Shown one piece after another: positions 1 to 8,764 of a DNA stretch of 64,000 nt. The stretch comes from CBDFHV01 sp965247705 (GTDB lineage Bacteria > Pseudomonadota > Alphaproteobacteria > Rhodospirillales > CAMCUA01). Location: assembly GCA_965247705.1 (NCBI GenBank), contig CBDFHV010000031.1, forward strand, positions 1-64,000. Reading direction: 5' to 3'. The position numbers were made by a program, and so were the translations under genes. The notes under the pieces are model-generated. The model was not told the DNA's origin. It saw nothing but the letters and a program-made list of their open reading frames with translations, and did no database searches. The first letter of the stretch is position 1; each line of letters starts with the position of its first letter.

Positions 1-24
1 AAACTTCCGTTTTGCAACCGCCTC
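1..24 (-). mobile_element. Outer end of a third insertion-sequence copy (partial)
   Basis: These 24 bases are the exact reverse complement of the left terminal repeat of the two full IS copies at 462 and 9443. The window therefore opens at the edge of another copy that lies to the left and points the other way. The four bases after it (TATT) differ from the AGTA duplications beside the full copies. Whether the rest of that copy is intact cannot be seen. Confidence 0.75.
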
Positions 25-461
25 TATTGAATCAAAAAGTGTTTTCCGTTACGGCACGGTTTTTGCTAGTATGTTCTTGGAGCCGATGCGTGAGGTAGGC
101 ACGGGTATGAGCCAGCCATGTAATCAGGAGGTCCCGGTCTACGGGGCAACTGTTATGACATGGACGCAGAAGAGCGAGACCTGTTGTGCATCCGGACAAA
201 TATCCGGACGGGCCAAAGGGTTCACCGCTGTCTTCGTGAGCCCATCGCTTAGGCCTCCAGCCGGCGACACCCCGGCGGTTGCTGACGGTGTCGTGTCGGG
301 AACGAATCCACCGAGCCAAGCCTTCCTCGACTTCGGATATCCCGGCTTGAGGCCAATGAGACGGCGGACATAAACGTAAAGCAAGCGGCCCAAGTTGGTC
401 TGAGGGAGGCGGCTCCCGTTCTTCGGGAGCCGTCCTTTTTTTGTCAATATTGGGGACAGTA
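25..461. other. Unassigned segment between two IS ends
   Basis: This 437-bp stretch lies between the outward end of one IS and the left end of the next. It has short open frames on both strands, but none has a good ribosome-binding site or a recognisable domain. A small inverted repeat (ATCCGG...CCGGAT-like, about 196-211) and a strong terminator at its right end (410-442) suggest a remnant of a transcribed unit whose 5' part was lost. I considered a group II intron fragment or structured RNA but saw no diagnostic core. The last 11 bases are the left arm of the palindromic element described at 451-2015. Confidence 0.4.
410..442 (+). terminator. Rho-independent terminator
   Basis: A 9-bp GC-rich stem (410-418 pairing with 424-432, core GGCTCCCG/CGGGAGCC) with a five-base loop is followed by a run of seven T after GTCC. 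It would end plus-strand transcription from the unassigned segment before it reaches the IS. Confidence 0.8.
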
Positions 462-1942
462 GAGGCGGTTGCAAAACGGAAGTGTTGCATTGGATTTTCC
501 GCTTTGAGCGGGTGATTTTGGTTTGTTGTCGAGGCGGCCGCAGGCCTTTTCCGGTATGTTGGATTTGCGAGAAACAACACCTGGAAAGGACTGCCGGCCA
601 TGCCTCTACGCGAGACGCTATCAGTTTATTGGCAGAGCCTTCAAGGCGAACTTTTTCCGGCGCTGGAGGAGGAGCTTGGGCCGCTCGGCGACCGCTATCG
701 CGACCTGGTGACGGTGCTCGAGCTGGCGCGCATCGAGGCTTTCGTGCGGGACTGGCCGGGTGTGGTCGGGCGTCCGCGCAAGGACCGGGCGGCGCTGGCG
801 CGGGGCTTTGTCGCCAAGGCGGTCTTCAACATCGCCCAAACCACCGTGCTGATCGAGCGCCTGGTGCTGGACAAGACCCTGCGGCGGCTGTGCGGCTGGA
901 CCCGGGCCGGCGCGGTTCCGAGCGCGGCGACGTTCTCGCGGGCCTTTGGCGAGTTCGCGGCGAGCGATCTGCCCGGCCGTCTGCACGCGGCGGTGATCGC
1001 CAAGACCCAAGGGGCGCGCCTGGTCGGCCACATCGCCCGCGATGCCACCGCGATCGAGGCCCGCGAGCGGGCGCCGAAGAAGGCGAAACCCGAGGCCCGG
1101 CCAAAGCGCAAGCGTGGCCGGCCCAGGAAGGGCGAGGAACGGCCCAAGGCGCCCCCGGAGCGCCGCCGCCTGGAACGCCAAGGCGCGATGGGCCTACCTG
1201 AGATGCTGGCCGATCTGCCGCGGGCCTGCACCACCGGGGTCAAGCAGAACGCCAAGGGCTACCGCACCCATTGGATCGGCTACAAGCTGCACCTCGACGT
1301 GGCCGACGGCGACATCCCGATCGCCGCGCTGCTCACCTCGGCCAGCCTGCACGACAGCCAGGCGGCGATCCCGCTGGCCACCATGACCGCCGCCCGGGTA
1401 ACCAGCCTCTACGACCTGATGGACTCGGCCTACGACGCCCCGGAGATCAAGGCCCACAGCCGCGCCCTCGGCCATGTTCCCCTGATCGAGCCCCATCCGC
1501 GAACCAAACAGGGCAAGGAACAGCGCAAGGCCGAGATCAAACGGCAAAAGCGCATCGGCCTGCGAGCTGCCGAGCACCACCGCTATCAGCTGCGCTCAGC
1601 CGCCGAGCGCGTCATCGCCAACCTCAAGGACAACTTCGCCGGCCGCATGATCCGCGTCCGCGGCCCCGACAAGGTCGCCTGCCACCTCATGTTCGGCCTC
1701 ACCGCGCTTGCCGCCATCCAGATCATGCGCCTCGTCCCCTAGCCACTGAAAGCGCTTCGGTCGGCGTCCCGCAACTCCCGCAAATAGCAGGGAGAACGAA
1801 ACCGCCTGGCCACCCCCGAGCCGTTTCCAGCGCAAAGATCAGCCGCCGCCCCATATCGCACCACCCCGCACCCCAACCACGCCACCGCAACAATCCGCCC
1901 AGAAAATTCAGCATCCCTGAGCGAGAATTTTGCAAGCAGCTC
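462..1942 (+). mobile_element. Complete 1481-bp insertion sequence, copy 1
   Basis: The element begins GAGGCGGTTGCAAAA and its right end, read inward, is GAGCTGCTTGCAAAA, giving imperfect terminal inverted repeats of about 15 bp. A 4-bp target duplication AGTA flanks it (458-461 and 1943-1946). It carries one transposase gene and about 200 bp of non-coding right end. It is the same length as copy 2 at 9443 and differs from it at only a handful of bases (four found by eye, for example position 484 G versus T), so transposition was recent. Family assignment within the IS4/IS5-like DDE group is not certain. Confidence 0.92.
600..1742 (+). CDS. DDE transposase of IS copy 1
   Basis: This 380-residue DDE-type transposase catalyses cut-and-paste movement of the surrounding IS. 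Likely catalytic residues are D148 (in HIARDATAIE), D275 (in LMDSAYD) and E336 (in SAAERVIANLKDNF), the usual arrangement of DDE_Tnp_1-type enzymes. A basic insertion (about 155-192, rich in K, R and P) separates the first two and may contact DNA. The start is the ATG after GGAAAGGA, about 10 bases upstream. It differs from copy 2 at residue 237 (Gly here, Ala there). The frame is intact, so the enzyme is probably active. Confidence 0.92.
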   Translation: MPLRETLSVYWQSLQGELFPALEEELGPLGDRYRDLVTVLELARIEAFVRDWPGVVGRPRKDRAALARGFVAKAVFNIAQTTVLIERLVLDKTLRRLCGWTRAGAVPSAATFSRAFGEFAASDLPGRLHAAVIAKTQGARLVGHIARDATAIEARERAPKKAKPEARPKRKRGRPRKGEERPKAPPERRRLERQGAMGLPEMLADLPRACTTGVKQNAKGYRTHWIGYKLHLDVADGDIPIAALLTSASLHDSQAAIPLATMTAARVTSLYDLMDSAYDAPEIKAHSRALGHVPLIEPHPRTKQGKEQRKAEIKRQKRIGLRAAEHHRYQLRSAAERVIANLKDNFAGRMIRVRGPDKVACHLMFGLTALAAIQIMRLVP

Positions 1943-2026
1943 AGTATATAGTTTCTCAGTTACTTTCGATGATTTCGCAGTCGCTGAGTTCAATGATAAC
2001 TATATACTGTCCCCAGTATTTCATGC

Positions 2027-4081
2027 CTATCCCCCGTTCTGCAAAAGCCAGCGTTTCGCCCGGGATTCGGCGCGGGCGGCAGCGGCGGGGGACAGGGTCT
2101 TGGCGACGGCGGCCAGGCGTTCGGCGGCGCCCTTGACCTTGGCTTCCCGGGCCAGGCGGTACTGGACGTAGGCGTTCTCCGGGTTCGCCGGCGCGCCGTC
2201 GCCGGCCGCGGCCATTTCGCCAAGTTTCAGCCGCGCCTCGTGAAAGCCGCGCTCGGCGGCCAGGGTCAGCAGGGCCCGGGCGCGGCGATAATCCCGCTCG
2301 ACGCCCCAGGCGCGCCGGTGCATGCGGCCCAGGTGGAATGGCGCGAAGCGGTTGCCCAGGTCGGTGGCGCGGCGCAGCAGGTCCACGGCACGGCCAAGGT
2401 CCTTCTCCACCCCCTGGCCGTCCCGGTACATCAGCGCCAGATTGTTGATGGCGTTGGAATGGTCCTGGGCGGCGGCAGCCCGGTAAAGGCGCGCCGCTTC
2501 CACCGGGTCTTCCGGCACGCCCCGCCCCGCCCGATACATGTTGCCCAGGCTGTCGATGGCATTGGTCCAGCCCATGGCGGCGGCCAGCCGGTACCAGGCC
2601 AGGGCCTCCGGGTAGGACCGGGGCACGCCCTGGCCCAGCTCATGGAGCCGTCCCATGTTGGTGCGCGCCCGCAGGTTCCCCGCTTCCGCCGCCCGCCGAT
2701 ACAGTTCGGCTGCCCGTCCCGGGTTAACCCCGCGGCCCCGTCCCGTGCGGTGCATGTAGCCCAGGTTCACCGTCGCCTGGGAATAGCCGGCCTCGTCGGC
2801 GAGGCGGTAGAAGGCCTCGGCGGCCGCGAACTTCTCGCCGATGTCGAGGACGCGGCCGAATTGGAACCGCAGCCGCGGACTGTCGTCCCGTTTCGCCAGG
2901 GCGGTGGCACAGGCGCGGATGGCCTCGCGGCTGTTGACCAGGCCCCAGGCCACACCCGGGGCCAGGCGGGCCGGGTCGTCCGGGTCGGCGGCCGCCAGGT
3001 CGCACGGGGTGACGGAGCGGGACAGGCCGCGGGGACTGGAATCGCCTGAGCTGGCGTCGCTGGGGCCGCTTGCCGTTTCGAAGCCGGGGATGGCCGCATA
3101 ACCCTGGGCGCGCAGATCTTCCAGCCGGGCGAGGGCGCGGGGGGCCGCCGGGGCGTCCGGGAAGTGGGCGAGAAAGGTTTCGAAGTCGTCCGGGTCCCGG
3201 CTATCGGCGATGGCATCCCACAGCACGGCGGCGATGGTGGGGCGCTGTGCGGCGGCAGTCGGGGAGGCGGCTTTGGCCTGCAACGGCCGGAACACGAACC
3301 GCTGCTCGAGGGAGCCCGATACCCATGGCAGCTGGCGTCCGCCGGTGGCCTCGCGGACCTGGCGGCGCACGTTGCGGAATACGTCGTAGATGTCACCACC
3401 CGGGCGGTCGAGGGCCGACACCAGGGCGCCCGTATAGGGACTGTTGGGTCCGGACCCGTCGGCGGCGATAGCGCCGGCCGCGGCGGCGTAGGCGATCAGG
3501 GTCTCTCCCGAGGACCGCTCGACAAAGGCCAGGCCCTGACCCAGGGCGCCGCGCAGGCCTCCGAAGGGGTTGTTGCGGCAGGCGTCCAGGACCACGACCC
3601 GCAGGCCCACCCGGGCTTGATCCAGACCGTCCAGCACCTGGCGCAGGGACACGGCGTCGAAGCGCAGATCCTCCGGGTCCTCGAGCCGGATGTCGACGGG
3701 CAGCAGGAAGTTCTCGCCTTCGTACTGCACCCCGTGGCCGGCGTAGTAGAAGAGCCCCACCGACGCATCGGCGAAGCGCCGCGGCAGGACCTTCATCATC
3801 GTTTCCATGGACCGGGAATCCACGTTCTCCAGCAGCAGGACGTCGAATGAAAGCTCCCGCAGCACCGAGGTCATGGCGCGCGCGTCGTTGACCGGGTTTG
3901 GCAGGCCGCCCGCCGCGTAGCGCGCGTTACCGATCACGATGGCGACGCGGGAGCCGGTATCGGCCTGGCCGCGGGAAGGATCCGCGTCCAGGGCCACAAG
4001 CACCGTCAGGGCCGCGATGGCCCACCGGCGCCAGCGCCGCGGCCACGTCGATGAAGCGTGAGCGGTGGGCCTACTCCGCAC
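2027..4081 (-). CDS. Secreted caspase-like (C14) protein with Sel1 repeats
   Basis: A 684-residue protein predicted to leave the cytoplasm. A twin-Arg-like basic stretch and a hydrophobic segment (about 17-36) are followed by a caspase p20-like domain (about 40-280). It shows the catalytic dyad: His116 in YYAGHGV and Cys168 in VVLDACRNNP. The C-terminal part (about 400-650) holds roughly six to seven Sel1-type repeats, a protein-binding solenoid. The pairing is known among bacterial orthocaspase-like proteins, but targets are generally unknown. I chose the GTG at 4081, which overlaps the upstream gene by about 11 bp; a TTG at 4126 is possible but would overlap more. The domain calls are firm and the function is open. 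Confidence 0.82.
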   Translation of the reverse strand: MRSRPTAHASSTWPRRWRRWAIAALTVLVALDADPSRGQADTGSRVAIVIGNARYAAGGLPNPVNDARAMTSVLRELSFDVLLLENVDSRSMETMMKVLPRRFADASVGLFYYAGHGVQYEGENFLLPVDIRLEDPEDLRFDAVSLRQVLDGLDQARVGLRVVVLDACRNNPFGGLRGALGQGLAFVERSSGETLIAYAAAAGAIAADGSGPNSPYTGALVSALDRPGGDIYDVFRNVRRQVREATGGRQLPWVSGSLEQRFVFRPLQAKAASPTAAAQRPTIAAVLWDAIADSRDPDDFETFLAHFPDAPAAPRALARLEDLRAQGYAAIPGFETASGPSDASSGDSSPRGLSRSVTPCDLAAADPDDPARLAPGVAWGLVNSREAIRACATALAKRDDSPRLRFQFGRVLDIGEKFAAAEAFYRLADEAGYSQATVNLGYMHRTGRGRGVNPGRAAELYRRAAEAGNLRARTNMGRLHELGQGVPRSYPEALAWYRLAAAMGWTNAIDSLGNMYRAGRGVPEDPVEAARLYRAAAAQDHSNAINNLALMYRDGQGVEKDLGRAVDLLRRATDLGNRFAPFHLGRMHRRAWGVERDYRRARALLTLAAERGFHEARLKLGEMAAAGDGAPANPENAYVQYRLAREAKVKGAAERLAAVAKTLSPAAAARAESRAKRWLLQNGG

Positions 4082-4700
4082 CGTATTTGCCGGACAGGCC
4101 TCCGGCGCCGGGCTCTTTCGAGGCAAGCTGGCGATAGGCGATGGCGATCCTTTGAGCGACAGTCACCGCGGTGGCCGCCACCAGGAAATAAATGACGGGT
4201 GCGCTCAGGCCGGCGATCAGGCCGAAACCGACCAGCACCACCCGCTCGGCCCGGGTAACCATGCCGCCGCGACATTGGGCGCCCAGGCCCTCGGCGCGGG
4301 CGCGGGTATAGCTGACCAGCAACGAACCCAGCAGCGCCATCACCACCAGGGCCGCGTCCGCCGGCCGGCCGGCGTCGGCGAAGGCATAGGCCAGGGCGGC
4401 GAACACGACCCCCTCCGACACCCGGTCGAGGGTCGAATCCAGGAACGCGCCGAAGCGGGACGCGGTATCGCCGAGGCGGGCCACGATTCCGTCCAACGCA
4501 TCGAACAGACCGCCGAGCAGATAGACGAGCCCAGCCACCGCCAGATCGCCGGAAACGATCAGGGCGGCGGCAACGACGTTAAGGAGAACTCCGGTTATCG
4601 AAAGCTGGTTGGGGGTTATCTCGGCGCGCTGGCACAGGCCGGCCAGGGGCGCCAGCGCCACCGCCATGCCATCATGAATCCAGTTGCGGAATTGTTCCAT
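4071..4700 (-). CDS. CDP-alcohol phosphatidyltransferase family protein
   Basis: A 209-residue integral membrane enzyme. It carries the family signature D-G-x2-A-R-x8-G-x3-D-x3-D (DGIVAR, then GAFLDSTLD, about residues 70-92). These aspartates bind the metal and the CDP-alcohol. The enzyme transfers a phosphatidyl group to or from a small alcohol in phospholipid synthesis; the sequence does not say which alcohol. Several hydrophobic segments span the membrane. It overlaps the start of the caspase-like gene, so the two are probably one transcript. It is divergent from the FAD oxidoreductase at 4807. Confidence 0.85.
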   Translation of the reverse strand: MEQFRNWIHDGMAVALAPLAGLCQRAEITPNQLSITGVLLNVVAAALIVSGDLAVAGLVYLLGGLFDALDGIVARLGDTASRFGAFLDSTLDRVSEGVVFAALAYAFADAGRPADAALVVMALLGSLLVSYTRARAEGLGAQCRGGMVTRAERVVLVGFGLIAGLSAPVIYFLVAATAVTVAQRIAIAYRQLASKEPGAGGLSGKYGAE

Positions 4701-4806
4701 CGCCGCCGCCCGTCACGACACCACTGCATTCCTCGGTCAGGGAGCAAAAGAGGATATATAACTCACCGCCAATAGGACAGGTTTTGTGTGGATAGAGGAA
4801 GTTGCC

Positions 4807-6132
4807 ATGTCATGGGGATCGCGGGGCGGTCACGCCCGGCTGCTACCGGCCAACGGGGAAAGCAATGGCTGGTACCGAAACCTGCCACCGCCCCCACCGG
4901 TGCGCCGGGTCGGCGGCGAAACGCGGGCGCACTGGGCAATCGTCGGTGCCGGATGTTGCGGCCTGGCCGTAGCCCGGCGCCTGGCCGAACACCGGCCCAA
5001 TGACCCGATCGCCCTGATCGAGGCGGAGCGGGTCGGCTTCGGCGCTTCGGGCCGCAATTCCGGATTCATGCTCAATGTCCATTCCCATGGCGACGCCAAG
5101 GACCTGGACGTGGTGCGGCGCAACATGCGCCTTTGGCAGGGCGGCCTGGATCTGCTGCGGCGCCTGGTGCGGGAGCACCAAATCCAGTGCGATTGGAGCG
5201 AGTGGGGCCGCCTCTATGGCGCCGCGGGCCCGGAGGGCGACCGAAGTGTCGATGAGATGGCCAGCGCCTATACCCAGTTGGGGATGGACTTCCAGCCCCT
5301 GGACCGGGACGCCATGGAAGGGCAGACCGGCAGCCGGTTCTATTCCCGCGGCCTCAAGGCCCATGGCTCGGCCCTGGTGCAGCCGGCGGCCCTCATGCGC
5401 GGCCTGGCCGCCTCGCTGCCGCCCAACGTCACCGTGTATGAGGAGTCTCCGGTCACCGACATCGGGCGCGGCGACGGCTTCTCCCTGGCCTGTCCCGAAG
5501 GCACCCTGAAGGCGGACGACCTGATCCTGGCCAGCGGCGTGTTTCTGCCCGACCTGGGGTTCTGCCGCCATCGCATGGTGCCGGTCGCCACCTATGCCAG
5601 CCTCACCCGCCCGCTGAACGACGGGGAGCGAGCCCTCTTTGGCGACGTGAACGAGTTCGGCCTGCTGCCGGCGGCGGCCCATGGCAGCACCTTGCGACTG
5701 ACCCGGGACCGTCGCCTTCTGGTTCGCAACTGGCTCAGCTACAGCCCCGACAAGCGGTTTCCGGCGGCCGCGCTGGAAACCATCCAATGCCATCACCGCC
5801 AGGCTCTGGTGGCCCGCTGGCCGTCCCTGGCCGAGGTGGCGTTCGAGCACACCTGGGGCGGCGTCATGGCCTTCACCCGCAACGACGGCGCGGTTTTCGG
5901 ACGCCTGGAGGACGGTATTCATGGGGTCGTGACATCGGACGTCTCGCCGGTGACCCGGGGCACCATGGCCGGCACCCTGCTGGCCGACCTGATCGTCGGA
6001 CACGACAGCGAGCTTTTGCGCATCCAACAGGGCTTTCCCCGCGCCGGCCGGTTGCCCCCCGATCCGGTTATGGGAATCCTGGTCAATCGACGCCTGAAGA
6101 AGATACGGGCCGAAGGCGCGGTCGAACTTTAG
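4807..6132 (+). CDS. FAD-dependent oxidoreductase (DAO family)
   Basis: A 441-residue flavoprotein of the D-amino-acid oxidase/glycine oxidase family. The dinucleotide-binding motif IVGAGCCGLAVARRL starts near residue 45 and is followed by the acidic strand end (LIEAE) and the GFGASGRNSG motif usual in this family. The C-terminal WGGVMAFTRNDGAVFG segment is like that of gamma-glutamylputrescine oxidase-type enzymes. The ATG at 4807 has GAGGAA six bases upstream. A GTG at 4786 would add only seven residues. The substrate is probably an amine or amino acid, but which one is unknown. It ends tail-to-tail with the TPR gene, overlapping it by 4 bp. Confidence 0.85.
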   Translation: MSWGSRGGHARLLPANGESNGWYRNLPPPPPVRRVGGETRAHWAIVGAGCCGLAVARRLAEHRPNDPIALIEAERVGFGASGRNSGFMLNVHSHGDAKDLDVVRRNMRLWQGGLDLLRRLVREHQIQCDWSEWGRLYGAAGPEGDRSVDEMASAYTQLGMDFQPLDRDAMEGQTGSRFYSRGLKAHGSALVQPAALMRGLAASLPPNVTVYEESPVTDIGRGDGFSLACPEGTLKADDLILASGVFLPDLGFCRHRMVPVATYASLTRPLNDGERALFGDVNEFGLLPAAAHGSTLRLTRDRRLLVRNWLSYSPDKRFPAAALETIQCHHRQALVARWPSLAEVAFEHTWGGVMAFTRNDGAVFGRLEDGIHGVVTSDVSPVTRGTMAGTLLADLIVGHDSELLRIQQGFPRAGRLPPDPVMGILVNRRLKKIRAEGAVEL

Positions 6133-6965
6133 CGCGCCAATGCCCCGCGGTCGGCGATGATGCGGCGAGCGCGGCGGGAATAGGTATCGGCCTCGTCGTG
6201 GCGCCCCAGGGCGCTGAGGATGAAGGCCATGTTGCCCAGGCTGGCGGCCAGCTCCGGATCCATCGGCGCCAGCGCTTGTTCCCGGATCGCCAGGGCCCGG
6301 CGGTAGAGGGGTTCGGCCGCCGCGTAGTCGCCCCGCTCATAGATCAGGAACGCCAGGTCCGTCAGCACGAAGGCGGTCTGCAGATGATCCGGCCCGAGAA
6401 CCTTTTCGATCTGCGCCAAGGCCTGCCGGTGGAGGGGCTCCGCGTCGTCGAAACGTTTCTGGGCCCGCAACGCGGTGGCCAGGCCATTGAGGCTCATGGA
6501 CACCAGCGGGTGGTGGGGCGACACCGCCGAGCGGCGGATTTCCAGGGCGTCCCGGTGCAGGGACTCCGCCCCCTGGTAGTTGCCCCGATCGTAGGCGAGC
6601 CGGGCCAGATTGACGATGGCGGCGGCGACGTAAGGATGGGATCCCCCGTGGTCCCGACGCTCCTTGTCCAGAAGTTGCCCATAAAGGGCCTCGGCCCGGT
6701 CGAACCGGCCCTGCACCCTGAGGAGGTCGCCGAGGCGGGTCATGGCGATGGCCCGCCGCGGATCCTTGGCATCGAAGGCTTGCGCCGCCGCGACGGCCGC
6801 CGCCGCGTGCGCCTCGGCACTCGACAGTTCGCCCTGGTTGTAGGCGACCTCGGAGGCGGCCATGCTGTCGGTCCAGGCGGCGTCCTGGGCATGCCCGAGC
6901 CCGATCCACAGCCATGAAACCACCAGCGTTGCCGTGAACAGCCCCATTGCGCGCGTTCGTGTCAT
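6129..6965 (-). CDS. Exported tetratricopeptide-repeat protein
   Basis: A 278-residue protein with an N-terminal signal peptide (hydrophobic stretch about 7-24, ending GLGHAQD). Five or so 42-residue TPRs of the kinesin-light-chain (TPR_12) type follow, recognisable from repeated Y-x-G-x-Y-x-x-A-E-x-L-x-R-x-A-L units. It is probably a periplasmic protein-binding scaffold with no enzymatic domain. A related TPR protein with a membrane anchor lies at 27642-28820. The function is not known. Confidence 0.8.
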   Translation of the reverse strand: MTRTRAMGLFTATLVVSWLWIGLGHAQDAAWTDSMAASEVAYNQGELSSAEAHAAAAVAAAQAFDAKDPRRAIAMTRLGDLLRVQGRFDRAEALYGQLLDKERRDHGGSHPYVAAAIVNLARLAYDRGNYQGAESLHRDALEIRRSAVSPHHPLVSMSLNGLATALRAQKRFDDAEPLHRQALAQIEKVLGPDHLQTAFVLTDLAFLIYERGDYAAAEPLYRRALAIREQALAPMDPELAASLGNMAFILSALGRHDEADTYSRRARRIIADRGALAR

Positions 6966-7030
6966 GCGTTCGCCATACCCCCGACCGACGCCGATTGCAA
7001 TGGCGCGGCGAACATGGAATGGATGATCGT

Positions 7031-7789
7031 ATGGTGGGCATGGATCTTGCGGGCCGCACGGCCCTGGTAACGGGCGGCGCCTCGGGGATCGGCCTCGCGG
7101 CGGTGGAAGCCCTGCTCGAGGCCGGGGTCCGGGTCGCCATCAACGATCTGCCCGACAATCCCCGTGGCGTCGAGGCGGTCGACCGCCTCGCAAGAGCCGG
7201 ATTCCCGGTCATCGCCGCGCCCGGAGACGTGGCCGACCCCGGTGACGCGGCCCGCATGGTGGCGGCGGCGATATCCGCTCTTGGCGGCCTGGACATCCTG
7301 ATCAACAACGCGGGCACGCCGGCAACCCTGGAACCGATCGACTTCGCCGACTTCGACGCCATGACCGAAGCGCGCTGGCGGGTCATCCTCGACACCAACC
7401 TGGTGGGCCCCTTCCGCTGCACCGGCGCCCCGGCGTCGGCCCTGCGGGCAGCCGGGGGATGCGTGATCAACACGGCGTCCATCGCCGGCCTGGGCACCGG
7501 CGGCAGCAGCCTCGCCTACAGCGCCAGCAAGGCGGGTCTGGTCAATCTCACCCGCAACCTGGCCCGCGCCCTGGGGCCGCAGGTGCGGGTCAATGCGGTT
7601 GCTCCTGGCCTCACCCGCACCCCATGGACCGCGACCTGGCCCCAAGCCCGTTGCGAGGCCGCCGTCGCCAAATCCCTCCTCAAGCGCTGGGTGGAGCCAC
7701 CGGACATAGCCCACGCCATGCTGTTCCTATGCACCAATCCCGCCATCACTGGGCAAGTCATCGCGGTGGACGGGGGGCGGGAAGGGTAA
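7031..7789 (+). CDS. SDR family oxidoreductase
   Basis: A short-chain dehydrogenase/reductase of about 252 residues. It shows the classical cofactor motif TGGASGIG near residue 13, NNAG, the catalytic Ser in NTASIAG and the Y-x3-K pair in YSASKAG. It is typical of NAD(P)-dependent oxidation or reduction of a hydroxyl/keto group. The substrate cannot be read from the sequence. Start codons at 7019, 7031 and 7040 are all in frame. 7031 was chosen because it puts the Rossmann motif at the usual distance from the N-terminus. An enoyl-CoA hydratase-like gene follows about 100 bp downstream. Confidence 0.87.
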   Translation: MVGMDLAGRTALVTGGASGIGLAAVEALLEAGVRVAINDLPDNPRGVEAVDRLARAGFPVIAAPGDVADPGDAARMVAAAISALGGLDILINNAGTPATLEPIDFADFDAMTEARWRVILDTNLVGPFRCTGAPASALRAAGGCVINTASIAGLGTGGSSLAYSASKAGLVNLTRNLARALGPQVRVNAVAPGLTRTPWTATWPQARCEAAVAKSLLKRWVEPPDIAHAMLFLCTNPAITGQVIAVDGGREG

Positions 7790-7891
7790 CGTCGGAAAAG
7801 TGTCGGCGGCGGCGGTGGCCCCGCTCTTTGTGCATCGATCAACATCTGATAGGAGGACGCCCCGACCTGTCGGTTTGGAGCGAACGGGACC

Positions 7892-8668
7892 ATGTACAAG
7901 AACATCCTGGTGGAAATCGAGGACGGCATCGCCGTCATTACCCTCGACAAACCCGAAAAGCTCAACGCCTGGGACGGACCCATGCGCAAGGAAGTCGGGA
8001 CCGCCCTCGAGGCCCTGAACGGGAACCCGGCCGTCGGCGCCATCATCATGACCGGCGCCGGCGATCGGGCCTTCAGTGCCGGCCAGGATCTGGCGGAAAC
8101 GGAGAAACTCCTCGACGGCGCCGCCGGCGCCGAATGGTCGAAAACCTGGAAGTATTTCTACCACCTGATCCGCGGCCTCGATAAGCCGCTGATCGCGGCC
8201 CTCAATGGGGTCGCCGCGGGCTCCGCCTTCCAGGTGGCGCTACTGGCCGACGTGCGCGTTGGCCATGACGGCAGCGCCATGGGCCAGCCGGAGATCAACG
8301 CCGGTATCCCCAGCACCACCGGGCCGTGGATCATGAACGAACGCCTCGGCATGTCGCGGACCATCGAACTGACCTTGACCGGGCGCATGATGAGCGGCGC
8401 AGAAGCCCACCAAATCGGGCTGATCCACTACTTGGTGCCGCCGGGATACGTCATGGCCAAGGCCAGGGAAATTGCCCGCCTGCTGGCGTCCAAGCCACCG
8501 GGTGCGTTACGCGCCAACAAGCGCCATTTCCAGGCGATGACCCAGGCGGGCTTCGAGTTCGCCTGCGAGACCGGCCGCGAGACCCAGGCAGCGGCTTTTG
8601 CCGGCGGCGAGCCCCAAGCCGCCATGCGAGCCTTTTTCGAGGCCCGGGCCAAACGCAAGAAGGCATGA
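7892..8668 (+). CDS. Enoyl-CoA hydratase/isomerase family protein
   Basis: A 258-residue crotonase-fold enzyme. The first oxyanion-hole segment is present (DRAFSAGQDL, about residues 63-72), and the second lies in GVAAGSAFQVALLADV. These polarise the acyl-CoA thioester. The typical Glu pair of true hydratases is not evident, so the reaction could be hydration, isomerisation or another CoA chemistry. A GGAGCGAAC ribosome-binding region precedes the ATG. It is one of two crotonases in the window; the other (49373) has lost this first oxyanion segment. Confidence 0.86.
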   Translation: MYKNILVEIEDGIAVITLDKPEKLNAWDGPMRKEVGTALEALNGNPAVGAIIMTGAGDRAFSAGQDLAETEKLLDGAAGAEWSKTWKYFYHLIRGLDKPLIAALNGVAAGSAFQVALLADVRVGHDGSAMGQPEINAGIPSTTGPWIMNERLGMSRTIELTLTGRMMSGAEAHQIGLIHYLVPPGYVMAKAREIARLLASKPPGALRANKRHFQAMTQAGFEFACETGRETQAAAFAGGEPQAAMRAFFEARAKRKKA

Positions 8669-8764
8669 CCGCCACGCCGCGACGTATCCGCCGCCAAGTG
8701 GAGCGACATAACGTGAGGGGTTCTCGTAGGCGGACGACGACAATGGATTCCATGGAGCAACCCT

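Larger units (their letters stand above)
451..2015. repeat. Palindromic MITE/REP-like element split by IS copy 1
   Basis: Removing the IS (462-1942) and one AGTA duplication restores the arm TGGGGACAGTATATAGTT (451-461 plus 1947-1953). It is a perfect 18-bp inverted match to 1998-2015. Between the arms is about 45 bp with a smaller CTCAG/CTGAG pairing. A second element of the same design lies at 12137-12235. The arm resembles sequences often found flanking IS200-like (Y1) transposase genes, so this may be a non-autonomous element mobilised by such an enzyme. That last point is inference, and no such transposase is in the window. Confidence 0.7.

Noticed and set aside
71..373. 100-residue plus-strand frame in the segment before IS copy 1
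   Set aside because: No ribosome-binding site, no domain, and an equally long frame on the opposite strand.
482..1201. Longer overlapping frame in the IS that could imply a frameshifted transposase
   Set aside because: It is an out-of-frame GC shadow; the 380-codon frame at 600 carries the DDE motifs with a proper ribosome-binding site.
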